NCBI GenBank assembly: GCA_946886675.1
Contig: CAMPIZ010000012.1
Span: 1-13,477, forward strand
Direction: 5' to 3'
DNA: 13,477 nucleotides
DNA from: an uncultured Flavobacterium sp.
Lineage (GTDB): Bacteria; Bacteroidota; Bacteroidia; Flavobacteriales; Flavobacteriaceae
The notes beneath the pieces were generated by a model. The model was given only the letters and a program-made list of their open reading frames with translations. It made no database searches and had not been told where the DNA came from. Position 1 is the first letter of the stretch, and each line of letters starts with the position of its first letter. Positions 8,049 through 13,477 of this stretch are shown here, piece by piece. The position numbers and the translations under genes are program-made.

Positions 8049-9140
8049 ATGATCACTTCAAAAATTATAGCAAACGGCATTGTAAGAGCTACCTTAACAC
8101 TGGCAGCCATTTTTTTGCTTTTGCTTTTTTTATATAAAATACAGGCTGTTCTTATCTATCTTTTTATTGCGCTTATTGTAGCGCTTATAGCTTCGCCTAT
8201 TATCCATTTTTTGGAAAACAAACTAAAGTTCAGGCATACGCTGGCGGTTATTACTACCCTCGCCTTGCTATTGTTACTGCTTATAGGGTTTATTATGCTA
8301 TTTGTACCGCTTATAATAAGCCAGAGCGAAAACCTCTCGTTACTTAACACAGCACAGCTGGAGCAGGATCTTGTAAATCTTACAGACCGCATTAAAAGCT
8401 ATTTTTCCGATCATAATATCGATACCAACAAGCTTATGAAAGAGGCTGATATAAGCTCAAGCATTAACTTTAAATTTATACCAAATTTTATTAATTCACT
8501 ATTGGGAATACTAAGCGGATTTGGTGTAGGGCTGGCTTCGGTGCTATTCATATCGTTTTTCTTTCTTAAAGACAACGAATTGTTTACAAAAAGCTTTCGC
8601 AAAATACTTCCGGACGAGCACGAGGAAAAAATTATCCATTCCCTAAAGAAAGTAAATCACTTGCTTAGCCGATATTTTATTGGGCTTATACTGCAAATGA
8701 GCATTTTGTTTGTTTTATACCTCATAGTATTACTAATATTTGGTGTGGAAAATGCGTTTATAATAGCATTTATTACAGCTTTGCTTAATATTATTCCATA
8801 CATAGGGCCGCTTATTGCAACAGTACTGGTTATTATACTTACCCTGCTTGGCCATATAGGGCCGGAAACCCAGGGTGATATGATTTCTACAACCATATAT
8901 GTGGTTATAGGCTACAGTATAGCCCAGATAATAGACAATAATGTGAGCACGCCGCTAATATTTTCCAACAGTGTAAACTCGCATCCGTTGGAAATATTTA
9001 TAGTAATTTTGGCGAGTGGTTTTGTGTTTGGAGTACTCGGAATGATTATAGCTGTTCCGGTTTACACTACAATTAAAGTGGTAGCCAAAGAGTTTTTTCC
9101 GCAAAACCCAGTGGTGAAAATACTAACGAAAGACCTATAA
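8049..9140 (+). CDS. AI-2E family transporter (PerM/YdiK type membrane protein)
   Basis: A 363-residue polytopic inner-membrane protein of the AI-2E transporter family (PF01594). Hydrophobic segments are visible near residues 12-32, 34-52, 62-90, 150-175, 205-235, 236-270, 277-295 and 310-345. The soluble stretch at about residues 92-140 is typical, and the conserved family part begins with FFLKD and runs through LSRYFIGL, NIIPYIGPLIA, DNNVSTPLIFSNSVNSHPLE and FGVLGMIIAVPVY. Members include putative exporters and sodium/proton antiporters; the autoinducer-2 link rests on one E. coli protein and should not be carried over here. The gene begins 55 bases after the SpoU gene; a TACATTCG box at 8019-8026 resembles a -7 element but lacks a convincing -33. 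The next gene follows after 2 bases. Confidence 0.93.
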   Translation: MITSKIIANGIVRATLTLAAIFLLLLFLYKIQAVLIYLFIALIVALIASPIIHFLENKLKFRHTLAVITTLALLLLLLIGFIMLFVPLIISQSENLSLLNTAQLEQDLVNLTDRIKSYFSDHNIDTNKLMKEADISSSINFKFIPNFINSLLGILSGFGVGLASVLFISFFFLKDNELFTKSFRKILPDEHEEKIIHSLKKVNHLLSRYFIGLILQMSILFVLYLIVLLIFGVENAFIIAFITALLNIIPYIGPLIATVLVIILTLLGHIGPETQGDMISTTIYVVIGYSIAQIIDNNVSTPLIFSNSVNSHPLEIFIVILASGFVFGVLGMIIAVPVYTTIKVVAKEFFPQNPVVKILTKDL

Positions 9141-9142
9141 CA

Positions 9143-10321
9143 TTGCCTGTTACCATTACCAATCCTGAAATACAAAAGTTTATCCGCAGCAATGCAGGCA
9201 CCAGCATAACACACCTGGCATTGCAGAAAAACCCTTTCCCGGATGTTGCGTGGACAGACATACTTAACCAGATTGCTGCAAGGGATAAGGCTAAAGACAA
9301 GCTACCCACATGGTTTAAGGCAGAAGGCATTATCTACCCTTCAAAAATATCGGTAGAGCAAACCTCTTCAGAAGTTACAGCACAATATAAGGCCTCATTG
9401 GTTTTTGGCAAAAGCCTGATCGACCTTACAGGTGGTTTTGGTGTGGATGATTATTATTTTGCCGCTAATATTGATGAAGTAGCGCATTGCGAAATGAATA
9501 AGGAGCTATCTGCTATTGCCGCCCATAATTTTAAAATACTCAAAAAAAAGAATATTAAATGCCATGCCGGCGACAGCCTTGATATTCTAAAATCATTGGG
9601 AACAGGATGGGACTGGATTTACATAGACCCTGCCCGCCGTAACGATGCAAAAGGCAAGGTATTCATGCTAAAAGACTGCCTGCCAAATGTACCCGGGCTT
9701 CTGGATGTTTATTTTGAATACACTGATAATATTCTTATAAAAACGGCTCCTTTATTGGATATTTCAGCCGGATTAGACGAATTGCACTTTGTAAAAGAGA
9801 TTTACATTGTAGCGCTTAATAATGAGGTTAAAGAACTGCTGTGGAAACTGGAGAAAGGTTTTACGGGCCAACCATTGGTTTATGCGGTAAACCTTTCTAA
9901 AGAGGGAGAACCGGAAGTGTTTAGTACTAAGTTACAAGACGATGAAACCGTAAACTATGTCCTCCCACAAAAATACCTTTATGAACCTAATAGCGCCATA
10001 ATGAAATCAGGGGCATTCAATGCGGTTGCCAATACCTTTAATCTTTTCAAACTTCACAAGCATTCACAACTTTATACTTCAGATTCGCTTATCAATTTTC
10101 CAGGAAGGAGTTTCATTATTAATGAAATCCTTTCATACAGTAAGCCTGAAATGAAAAAATATGCTGAAGGCAAAAAGATGAACATCACCGTGCGTAATTT
10201 TCCGGTTTCTGTAGATGAACTTCGCAAAAAATGGAAAATAAAAGAAGGCGGTGATACCTATGCTTTTTTTACCACAGATAAAGACAATAATAAAATAATG
10301 CTTTTAAGCACAAAAGCCTGA
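9143..10321 (+). CDS. Class I SAM-dependent methyltransferase with THUMP-like C-terminus (PG_1098 type)
   Basis: A 392-residue cytoplasmic protein that fits the Bacteroidota PG_1098-type methyltransferases. The N-terminal about 80 residues are helical (THLALQKNPFPDV, ARDKAKDKLPTW). A Rossmann-fold methyltransferase follows, with SAM motif I LIDLTGGFGVDDYYFA at 92-107, the acidic end of strand 2 in HCEMNKEL, the motif IV active site WIYIDPARRND at 158-168, and ILIKTAPLLDIS at 197-208. The C-terminal part, roughly from residue 280, resembles the ferredoxin-like and THUMP-like RNA-binding domains, ending with NFPVSVDELRKKWKIKEGG. An RNA substrate is likely but not shown. The start is a TTG 2 bases after the preceding stop; no ATG or GTG start occurs before motif I, so TTG is the only sensible choice. 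The gene probably shares a transcript with the AI-2E gene and ends flush against the convergent dehydrogenase gene. Confidence 0.88.
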   Translation: MPVTITNPEIQKFIRSNAGTSITHLALQKNPFPDVAWTDILNQIAARDKAKDKLPTWFKAEGIIYPSKISVEQTSSEVTAQYKASLVFGKSLIDLTGGFGVDDYYFAANIDEVAHCEMNKELSAIAAHNFKILKKKNIKCHAGDSLDILKSLGTGWDWIYIDPARRNDAKGKVFMLKDCLPNVPGLLDVYFEYTDNILIKTAPLLDISAGLDELHFVKEIYIVALNNEVKELLWKLEKGFTGQPLVYAVNLSKEGEPEVFSTKLQDDETVNYVLPQKYLYEPNSAIMKSGAFNAVANTFNLFKLHKHSQLYTSDSLINFPGRSFIINEILSYSKPEMKKYAEGKKMNITVRNFPVSVDELRKKWKIKEGGDTYAFFTTDKDNNKIMLLSTKA

Positions 10322-11746
10322 TTACTGAGGAACAAGCCTAACAACTCCTTTACCCTCTACCCCAACATAAATATAACCGTCCGGCCCCTGCTTTACATCG
10401 CGTACCCGGCCAATATTCTTAAGTAACTTTTCTTCACCGGTAACTTTATTGCCATCCAGATAACACAGGTTTAGATACATGAATCTAAGCGAGCCAACCA
10501 GCAGAGTGCCTTTCCATGGTTTGTATATATCACTGGTTACAAATGCCATTCCACTGGGTGCTATAGAGGGTATCCAGTAGTGTATTGGGTCTGTAAACCC
10601 GGGTGCTGTGGTTTTACTGGTAATAACAGTACCATTGTAATTAATGCCATAGCTCACCTTTGGCCAGCCATAGTTACTGCCTGGGGTTATTATATTTATC
10701 TCGTCACCCCCGCGAGGCCCGTGTTCAGTTTCCCATAGTTCTCCTGTAGCAGGGTTTATGGCAAGACTTTGCGGATTTCGGTTGCCGTAGCAGTATAAGG
10801 TACTTGGCTGCCCTTCAGTATCTTTAAAGGGGTTATCATCAGGAATACTTCCGTCAGGATAAATACGGTGAATTTTACCCAATTGGTTATCCCCTAGGCT
10901 TTGCGGATTTTGATTTTCGTTACCTCTTTCTCCAACTGATATATACAGGTAACCGCTATCAAATACCAGCCTGCTGCCATAATGGTGGCGTGTAGGCGAA
11001 TAAGGGAGTGCTTCAAAAATTATTTCCTGTCCGCTAAGTCTATTATCTTCCAGCTTAGCACGCATAACTGCTGTAGTAGCCAGTGTTTTGCCCATCTCTT
11101 TTTTCCCTTTGGAATATGAGAAATAGATAAGCCTGTTTTGTTTAAAATCAGGATGGATTATTACATCCATAAGGCCGCCCTGCCCCTGTGCAACCACATT
11201 GGGCACACCGCTTATCAGTTGTTTCTGCCTGTTGTGCACACGGTACATTTCCCCACTCCTGTCCGTCACCAGTAAATCCCCATCAGGAAGAAAAGCAATA
11301 CCCCAGGGCACATCAATACCATCGGCAACAATCTCAGCCTTTACCTTAAGTTTATCGCTTTTATATATGTCAGATTCGGGAGTTTGATCAAAATCATACT
11401 GTTCTACGTTTTTAATACCTGTAAGTATATACTGTGCCAGCTCTTTCACCTCTTTATCTGTAAACGTTTCTTTAAAAGCAGGCATACCCTCATTTGGGTA
11501 ACCATTCTTTATACCATGAATTAAATCATTTAGCTCACTGCCATGTTTCCAGTTCCTGTCCACAAACATGTCCATTTTTTCGCCATGACATGAGGCACAA
11601 TAATCGGAATAATTTTGTGCTGCCGAACGTTCCTGTACATCATTTACCGGATCAATGTTGCTGTAAGATGTTTTTTCCTTACAAAATACCAATGATGCAA
11701 ATGCACCAACTGCTATAAATGGCAGAAAATAGGCCTGCTTGTTCAT
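10322..11746 (-). CDS. PQQ-dependent sugar (aldose) dehydrogenase with N-terminal cytochrome c domain
   Basis: A 474-residue exported fusion. Residues 1-22 are hydrophobic and end in LVFC; the cysteine at 22 could be lipidated, but phenylalanine before it is not a standard lipobox. Residues about 42-110 are a c-type cytochrome: haem site CASCH at 50-54 and likely axial M88 in NEGMPAF. From about residue 135 the protein is a six-bladed beta-propeller of the soluble glucose/aldose sugar dehydrogenase family: PWGIAFLPDGDLLVTDRSGE (147-166), GQGGLMDVIIHPDF, TRHHYGSRLVFD with the probable catalytic histidine (H254 or H255), ISVGERGNENQNPQSLGDNQ, YGNRNPQSLAINPATGELWE and EHGPRGGDEIN (341-351). It should oxidise sugars in the periplasm with PQQ and pass electrons to its own haem. 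No pqq synthesis genes are nearby, so PQQ may be imported or made elsewhere. It is divergent from the 188-residue exported gene. Confidence 0.92.
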   Translation of the reverse strand: MNKQAYFLPFIAVGAFASLVFCKEKTSYSNIDPVNDVQERSAAQNYSDYCASCHGEKMDMFVDRNWKHGSELNDLIHGIKNGYPNEGMPAFKETFTDKEVKELAQYILTGIKNVEQYDFDQTPESDIYKSDKLKVKAEIVADGIDVPWGIAFLPDGDLLVTDRSGEMYRVHNRQKQLISGVPNVVAQGQGGLMDVIIHPDFKQNRLIYFSYSKGKKEMGKTLATTAVMRAKLEDNRLSGQEIIFEALPYSPTRHHYGSRLVFDSGYLYISVGERGNENQNPQSLGDNQLGKIHRIYPDGSIPDDNPFKDTEGQPSTLYCYGNRNPQSLAINPATGELWETEHGPRGGDEINIITPGSNYGWPKVSYGINYNGTVITSKTTAPGFTDPIHYWIPSIAPSGMAFVTSDIYKPWKGTLLVGSLRFMYLNLCYLDGNKVTGEEKLLKNIGRVRDVKQGPDGYIYVGVEGKGVVRLVPQ

Positions 11747-11767
11747 AATACCTGATTTTTAAAAACC

Positions 11768-11798
11768 TGAAAATACAAAAACTAATGCTGCCGTGCAA
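11768..11798 (-). promoter_or_regulatory. Candidate promoter for the PQQ dehydrogenase gene
   Basis: On the minus strand a TTG (11798-11796) is followed after exactly 20 bases by TATTTTCA (11775-11768), which fits the spacing and the first six positions of the Bacteroidota TTG-N20-TAnnTTTG pattern but lacks the final TG. It ends 21 bases before the ATG. The -33 half abuts that of the divergent promoter. Confidence 0.4.
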
Positions 11799-11822
11799 TG
11801 CCATGCATTTTGTTTATATTTG
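11793..11822 (+). promoter_or_regulatory. Candidate promoter for the 188-residue exported protein gene
   Basis: TATATTTG at 11815-11822 is a perfect match to the Bacteroidota -7 consensus and lies 19 bases before the ATG at 11842. Nineteen bases upstream is GTG (11793-11795) where TTG is expected, so the -33 half is imperfect. The spacer contains a small dyad, AATGC-CAT-GCATT (11797-11809), a possible operator. The site also argues for the 11842 start over the in-frame ATG at 11785, which lies upstream of it. Confidence 0.55.
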
Positions 11823-11841
11823 GCAGCCATATCTGCTAAAA

Positions 11842-12408
11842 ATGAAAAAAGTACTTTTACTTACCTTATTGCTTACGGGTTTTGTTACAAAAGCCCAGGA
11901 AGAGTGTGAATATTCTGTAATAACTACCGATACGGGAGAAATAAAGTCTACAGTGGATTACCTGATGTACGAAAAAGTATTTGCAGGTACTTCCAGCTTT
12001 ATATTTTTTTCCCTGTCTAACCATGAGGGAATCCCAATCCTTAATTTTCAGCTGCTTGCTAAAAGCAACGATTTCCCTAAGGTTTACTGCTTGGATAAAA
12101 ATTCACGCATACACCTACAGCTGGCAAACGGTAAAATAGCGACGCTTATATCTGTTACGGAAGATAACTGTTCGGGACTGGTGTATGACAGTAATGAAAA
12201 CAAAAACCTGAGAATGCTTTCCGGCATGTTTGCTTTTACAAAAGGCTCACTGGAAAATTTAGAGCAGTCGCCCATTACTTTTATGAGGGTTAAGTACAAT
12301 GGTGAAATGGTAGACTACCCAGTAAAAAGCACGCTGCAATCGGAAACCATGGCAAAAACCTATACGCCCGAGCGCTATTTTATGGATAATTTAAAGTGCA
12401 TTAAATAA
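11842..12408 (+). CDS. Exported protein of unknown function, four cysteines
   Basis: A 188-residue protein that I cannot assign to a named family. A signal peptide is clear (MKKVLLLTLLLTGFVTKAQ, cleavage near residues 18-19), so it is exported. The mature part has four cysteines (C22, C83, C110, C186), which could form two disulfides linking the ends to the core, and alternating beta-strand-like segments such as SFIFFSLSN, HLQLANGKIATLISV and ITFMRVKYNGEMVDYPV, which suggests a small beta-rich periplasmic or surface protein. No lipobox, membrane anchor or Por secretion C-terminal domain is seen. I prefer the ATG at 11842 because it begins the signal peptide and follows a good -7 box; the in-frame ATG at 11785 would add 19 residues transcribed from upstream of that box. 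The gene is divergent from the PQQ dehydrogenase gene across 95 bases, but a functional link is only a guess. Confidence 0.85.
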   Translation: MKKVLLLTLLLTGFVTKAQEECEYSVITTDTGEIKSTVDYLMYEKVFAGTSSFIFFSLSNHEGIPILNFQLLAKSNDFPKVYCLDKNSRIHLQLANGKIATLISVTEDNCSGLVYDSNENKNLRMLSGMFAFTKGSLENLEQSPITFMRVKYNGEMVDYPVKSTLQSETMAKTYTPERYFMDNLKCIK

Positions 12409-12459
12409 ATACTGTATTTAGCCGTATTTGCTATAGGGTTGACTGTTAAACAGTTTAAC
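12406..12459. repeat. Two perfect 15-bp AT-rich palindromes
   Basis: TAAATAC-T-GTATTTA occupies 12406-12420, starting at the stop codon of the exported-protein gene. GTTAAAC-A-GTTTAAC occupies 12445-12459. Each has 7-bp arms around one central base, and the centres are 39 bp apart. They lie upstream of the tRNA promoter at 12500. As RNA they could form weak hairpins without a U tract, so they are poor terminators; as DNA they could be protein-binding dyads. Role unknown. Confidence 0.4.
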
Positions 12460-12499
12460 TGAATGTTTTGAGAAAATTAAAAAAAACCTTTAAAAATAG

Positions 12500-12530
12500 T
12501 TGCAGATAAAAGAATCAAAAGCTACATTTG
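12500..12530 (+). promoter_or_regulatory. Promoter of the tRNA operon
   Basis: TTG at 12500-12502, a 20-base spacer, then TACATTTG at 12523-12530 give a full match to the Bacteroidota housekeeping pattern TTG-N20-TAnnTTTG. Transcription should begin about 6 to 8 bases downstream, near 12537, leaving roughly 30 bases of leader before tRNA-Ser. This is the best promoter match in the window, as expected for a tRNA operon. Confidence 0.75.
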
Positions 12531-12541
12531 CAACCGCAAAA

Positions 12542-12556
12542 AAGGCTATAAGCCTT
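12542..12556 (+). other. Leader hairpin of the tRNA operon
   Basis: AAGGCT (12542-12547) and AGCCTT (12551-12556) pair perfectly around the loop ATA. The hairpin lies between the predicted transcription start and the first tRNA, ending 9 bases before the tRNA-Ser acceptor stem. No U tract follows, so it is not a terminator. It may guide processing of the primary transcript, which is inference. Confidence 0.45.
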
Positions 12557-12565
12557 GAGCAGAAA

Positions 12566-12649
12566 GGAGAGGTGCCGGAGTGGTAACGGAGCAGATTGCT
12601 AATCTGTCGGCGGGCAACCGTCGCCAGGGTTCGAATCCCTGTCTCTCCG
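12566..12649 (+). tRNA. tRNA-Ser (anticodon GCU)
   Basis: The acceptor stem GGAGAGG pairs with TCTCTCC (12642-12648), followed by discriminator G, the usual base for serine. The anticodon stem GCAGA/TCTGT encloses loop TTGCTAA with GCT at 12598-12600. A long variable arm (GGCGGGCAACCGTCGC region), typical of a class II tRNA, and the T arm CAGGG-TTCGAAT-CCCTG are present. No CCA is encoded. It reads AGU/AGC codons; U36-A37 makes it an expected substrate for t6A modification by TsaD. Confidence 0.97.
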
Positions 12650-12657
12650 CTTCTTTT

Positions 12658-12732
12658 CGGGGTGTAGCGTAGCCCGGTCATCGCGCCTGGTTTGGGACCA
12701 GGAGGTCGCAGGTTCGAATCCTGCCACCCCGA
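12658..12732 (+). tRNA. tRNA-Pro (anticodon UGG)
   Basis: The acceptor stem CGGGGTG pairs with CACCCCG (12725-12731) and discriminator A follows at 12732. The anticodon stem CCTGG/CCAGG holds loop TTTGGGA with TGG at 12693-12695; G37 fits m1G modification by TrmD. The T arm is GCAGG-TTCGAAT-CCTGC. No CCA is encoded. It starts 8 bases after tRNA-Ser. The immediate 5' leader TCTTTT (12652-12657) and 3' trailer AAAAGA (12735-12740) are complementary. Confidence 0.97.
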
Positions 12733-12754
12733 CGAAAAGACTAACACAAACTCA

Positions 12755-12828
<74 letters not shown>

Positions 12829-12829
12829 C

Positions 12830-12862
12830 AAAAAAACCACTGAGAATCTCAGTGGTTTTTTT
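12830..12862 (+). terminator. Rho-independent terminator of the tRNA operon
   Basis: CCACTGAG (12837-12844) and CTCAGTGG (12848-12855) pair around loop AAT, flanked by seven A and seven T, so the whole forms a 15-bp stem with a U tract. It begins 2 bases after tRNA-Arg. The A/T symmetry would let it work in both directions. Confidence 0.92.
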
Positions 12863-13058
12863 GATTTACAGTGGTTTTAGATTTTATTTAATTATATAAA
12901 ATCAAATGACTTTTGTAGAAATTCCACACTGTTTTAATTGCATTCTACAATTTAAAACAAGTCTAAAAAACATTAAAACACTAATTATCAATACATTAAT
13001 ATTTTAGGCACTATAATTTCATTACTTAGGTCAAAACATAAACTTTAAGACTTTAAGT
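12863..13058. promoter_or_regulatory. AT-rich region upstream of the PepSY-like gene, with dyads
   Basis: No gene is seen here. Two perfect 8-bp inverted repeats occur: GATTTTAT/ATAAAATC (12880-12887 and 12896-12903, 8-base loop) and TTGTAGAA/TTCTACAA (12913-12920 and 12943-12950, 22-base spacing). ACTTTAAG is present twice in tandem (13042-13057), ending one base before the ATG at 13059. A TATTTTAG box in the run before GGCAC weakly resembles a -7 element, without a clear -33. There is no Shine-Dalgarno sequence. Confidence 0.35.
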
Positions 13059-13367
13059 ATGAAAAATTTATTTTTAACAGCAACATTAGCTTTGGCACTT
13101 TCTGCCGGAGCAACAACACTAAACACCATAAACAACACAAATATTAGTGTACAGGAACAGGAGAAAGAATATAAAAAAGTAGATCAGGGCGCTATTACAC
13201 AGGAAGTATTAAAAAGTGCAGTTGCCAAATATCAGGGCTACGAACTTGTAAATGCCTATATGGCTGCTGACGGTTCTGACTACAAGTTTGAATTAACTAA
13301 AGAAGGAAAAGAAGTTACTGCTTATTTTAAAAGCAATGGCGAATTTATAAAAGAGGAAACTGCGTAA
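13059..13367 (+). CDS. Small exported PepSY-like (DUF2874-like) protein
   Basis: A 102-residue protein with a signal peptide (MKNLFLTATLALALSAGA, cleavage near residues 18-20), a polar linker, and one small domain from about residue 48: EVLKSAVAKYQGYELVNAYM, then SDYKFELTKEGKEVTAYF and SNGEFIKEE. This helix followed by beta-hairpin pattern, ending in a DxNG-like turn (here KSNGEFIKEE), resembles the PepSY-like/DUF2874 domains abundant in exported Bacteroidota proteins. Larger relatives carry two or more copies; this one has a single copy. The role is unknown; periplasmic binding or inhibition of proteases has been proposed for PepSY domains in general. It is transcribed alone, between the tRNA terminator and its own terminator. 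The only ATG that gives a full signal peptide is the one used. Confidence 0.82.
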   Translation: MKNLFLTATLALALSAGATTLNTINNTNISVQEQEKEYKKVDQGAITQEVLKSAVAKYQGYELVNAYMAADGSDYKFELTKEGKEVTAYFKSNGEFIKEETA

Positions 13368-13398
13368 TCTGAATTTGGGACAACAACAGATGCAAGAG

Positions 13399-13427
13399 AA
13401 AAGAGAGGCTAATTAGCCTCTCTTTTT
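13399..13427 (+). terminator. Rho-independent terminator after the PepSY-like gene
   Basis: AGAGAGGCT (13402-13410) and AGCCTCTCT (13415-13423) pair around AATT. The stem extends by A-T pairs and is followed by TTTT. It begins about 32 bases after the stop codon, and A residues on the other side would also allow it to stop a transcript from the right. Confidence 0.88.
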
Positions 13428-13477
13428 GTGTTTATACTTATTTTTTGCCCTTATGAGCGCTGCAACATACAAATGGA
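13428..13477. other. Unassigned right edge
   Basis: Fifty bases remain after the terminator. On the plus strand an ATG at 13454 opens MSAATYKW to the edge, preceded by the T-rich stretch TATTTTTTGCC, which resembles a -7 box. On the minus strand two frames are also open from the edge, one ending at 13438 (tail SAHKGKK) and one ending inside the terminator at 13413. The sequence is too short to choose. Confidence 0.2.

Noticed and set aside
8049..9140. Quorum-sensing autoinducer-2 export function
   Set aside because: The family name comes from one E. coli protein; nothing here (no luxS or lsr genes) supports that substrate.
11785..11841. Longer N-terminus for the 188-residue exported protein
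   Set aside because: The start would lie upstream of the best -7 box and would mask the signal peptide.
12406..12420. Terminator after the 188-residue exported protein gene
   Set aside because: The palindrome is only A-T rich, overlaps the stop codon, and has no U tract.
12490..12747. Minus-strand 85-residue reading frame containing GWQDSNLRPPGPKPGAM
   Set aside because: It is antisense to tRNA-Ser and tRNA-Pro. This peptide is a known type of spurious database protein made by translating tRNA genes.
13413..13477. Partial genes at the right edge on either strand
   Set aside because: The plus-strand MSAATYKW start and two open minus-strand frames are all too short to prefer one, so no CDS is called.

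Overview
The window looks like a chromosomal segment from a member of the Flavobacteriaceae (Bacteroidota). The evidence is the gene content (a flavobacterial-type TamB protein divergent from tsaD, a DUF4159 protein and a PG_1098-type methyltransferase), promoter-like sites that fit the Bacteroidota pattern TTG-N20-TAnnTTTG, the lack of clear Shine-Dalgarno sequences, and tRNAs without encoded CCA. GC content looks to be around 40% by eye. No phage, IS, CRISPR or plasmid genes are visible. It reads as a core-genome neighbourhood, and I found no clearly new multi-gene system.

Layout. Positions 1-4512 on the minus strand hold nearly all of a very large TamB-like envelope protein whose C-terminus runs off the left edge. 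Divergent from it, on the plus strand, are tsaD (tRNA t6A37 synthesis) and rsmE (16S rRNA m3U methylation) 2 bp apart, then a DUF2200 gene. A short degenerate palindromic repeat at 6742-6778 separates this from a second plus-strand run: an exported DUF4159 protein, a SpoU/TrmH RNA methyltransferase overlapping it by 1 bp, an AI-2E family membrane protein, and a PG_1098/THUMP-like methyltransferase 2 bp behind. This run meets a minus-strand cytochrome c-PQQ sugar dehydrogenase with no base between the two stop codons.

Right part. Divergent from the dehydrogenase is an exported protein of unknown function with four cysteines. Two perfect 15-bp AT-rich palindromes follow, then a tRNA operon (Ser-GCU, Pro-UGG, Arg-UCU) with a strong promoter match, a leader hairpin and a strong terminator. 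The last gene encodes a small exported PepSY-like protein with its own terminator. The final 50 bases cannot be assigned.

How the parts relate. Four of the genes (tsaD, rsmE, the SpoU methyltransferase and the PG_1098-type methyltransferase) are known or likely RNA-modification enzymes. Two of the three tRNAs carry U36-A37 and are therefore expected TsaD substrates. The other genes are envelope or periplasmic: TamB, DUF4159, AI-2E transporter, PQQ dehydrogenase, and the two small exported proteins. The observations most worth checking are the missing ATG of tamB, the zero-gap convergent stops, the palindromic repeat, the tRNA-Pro leader/trailer pairing, and the two small exported proteins.
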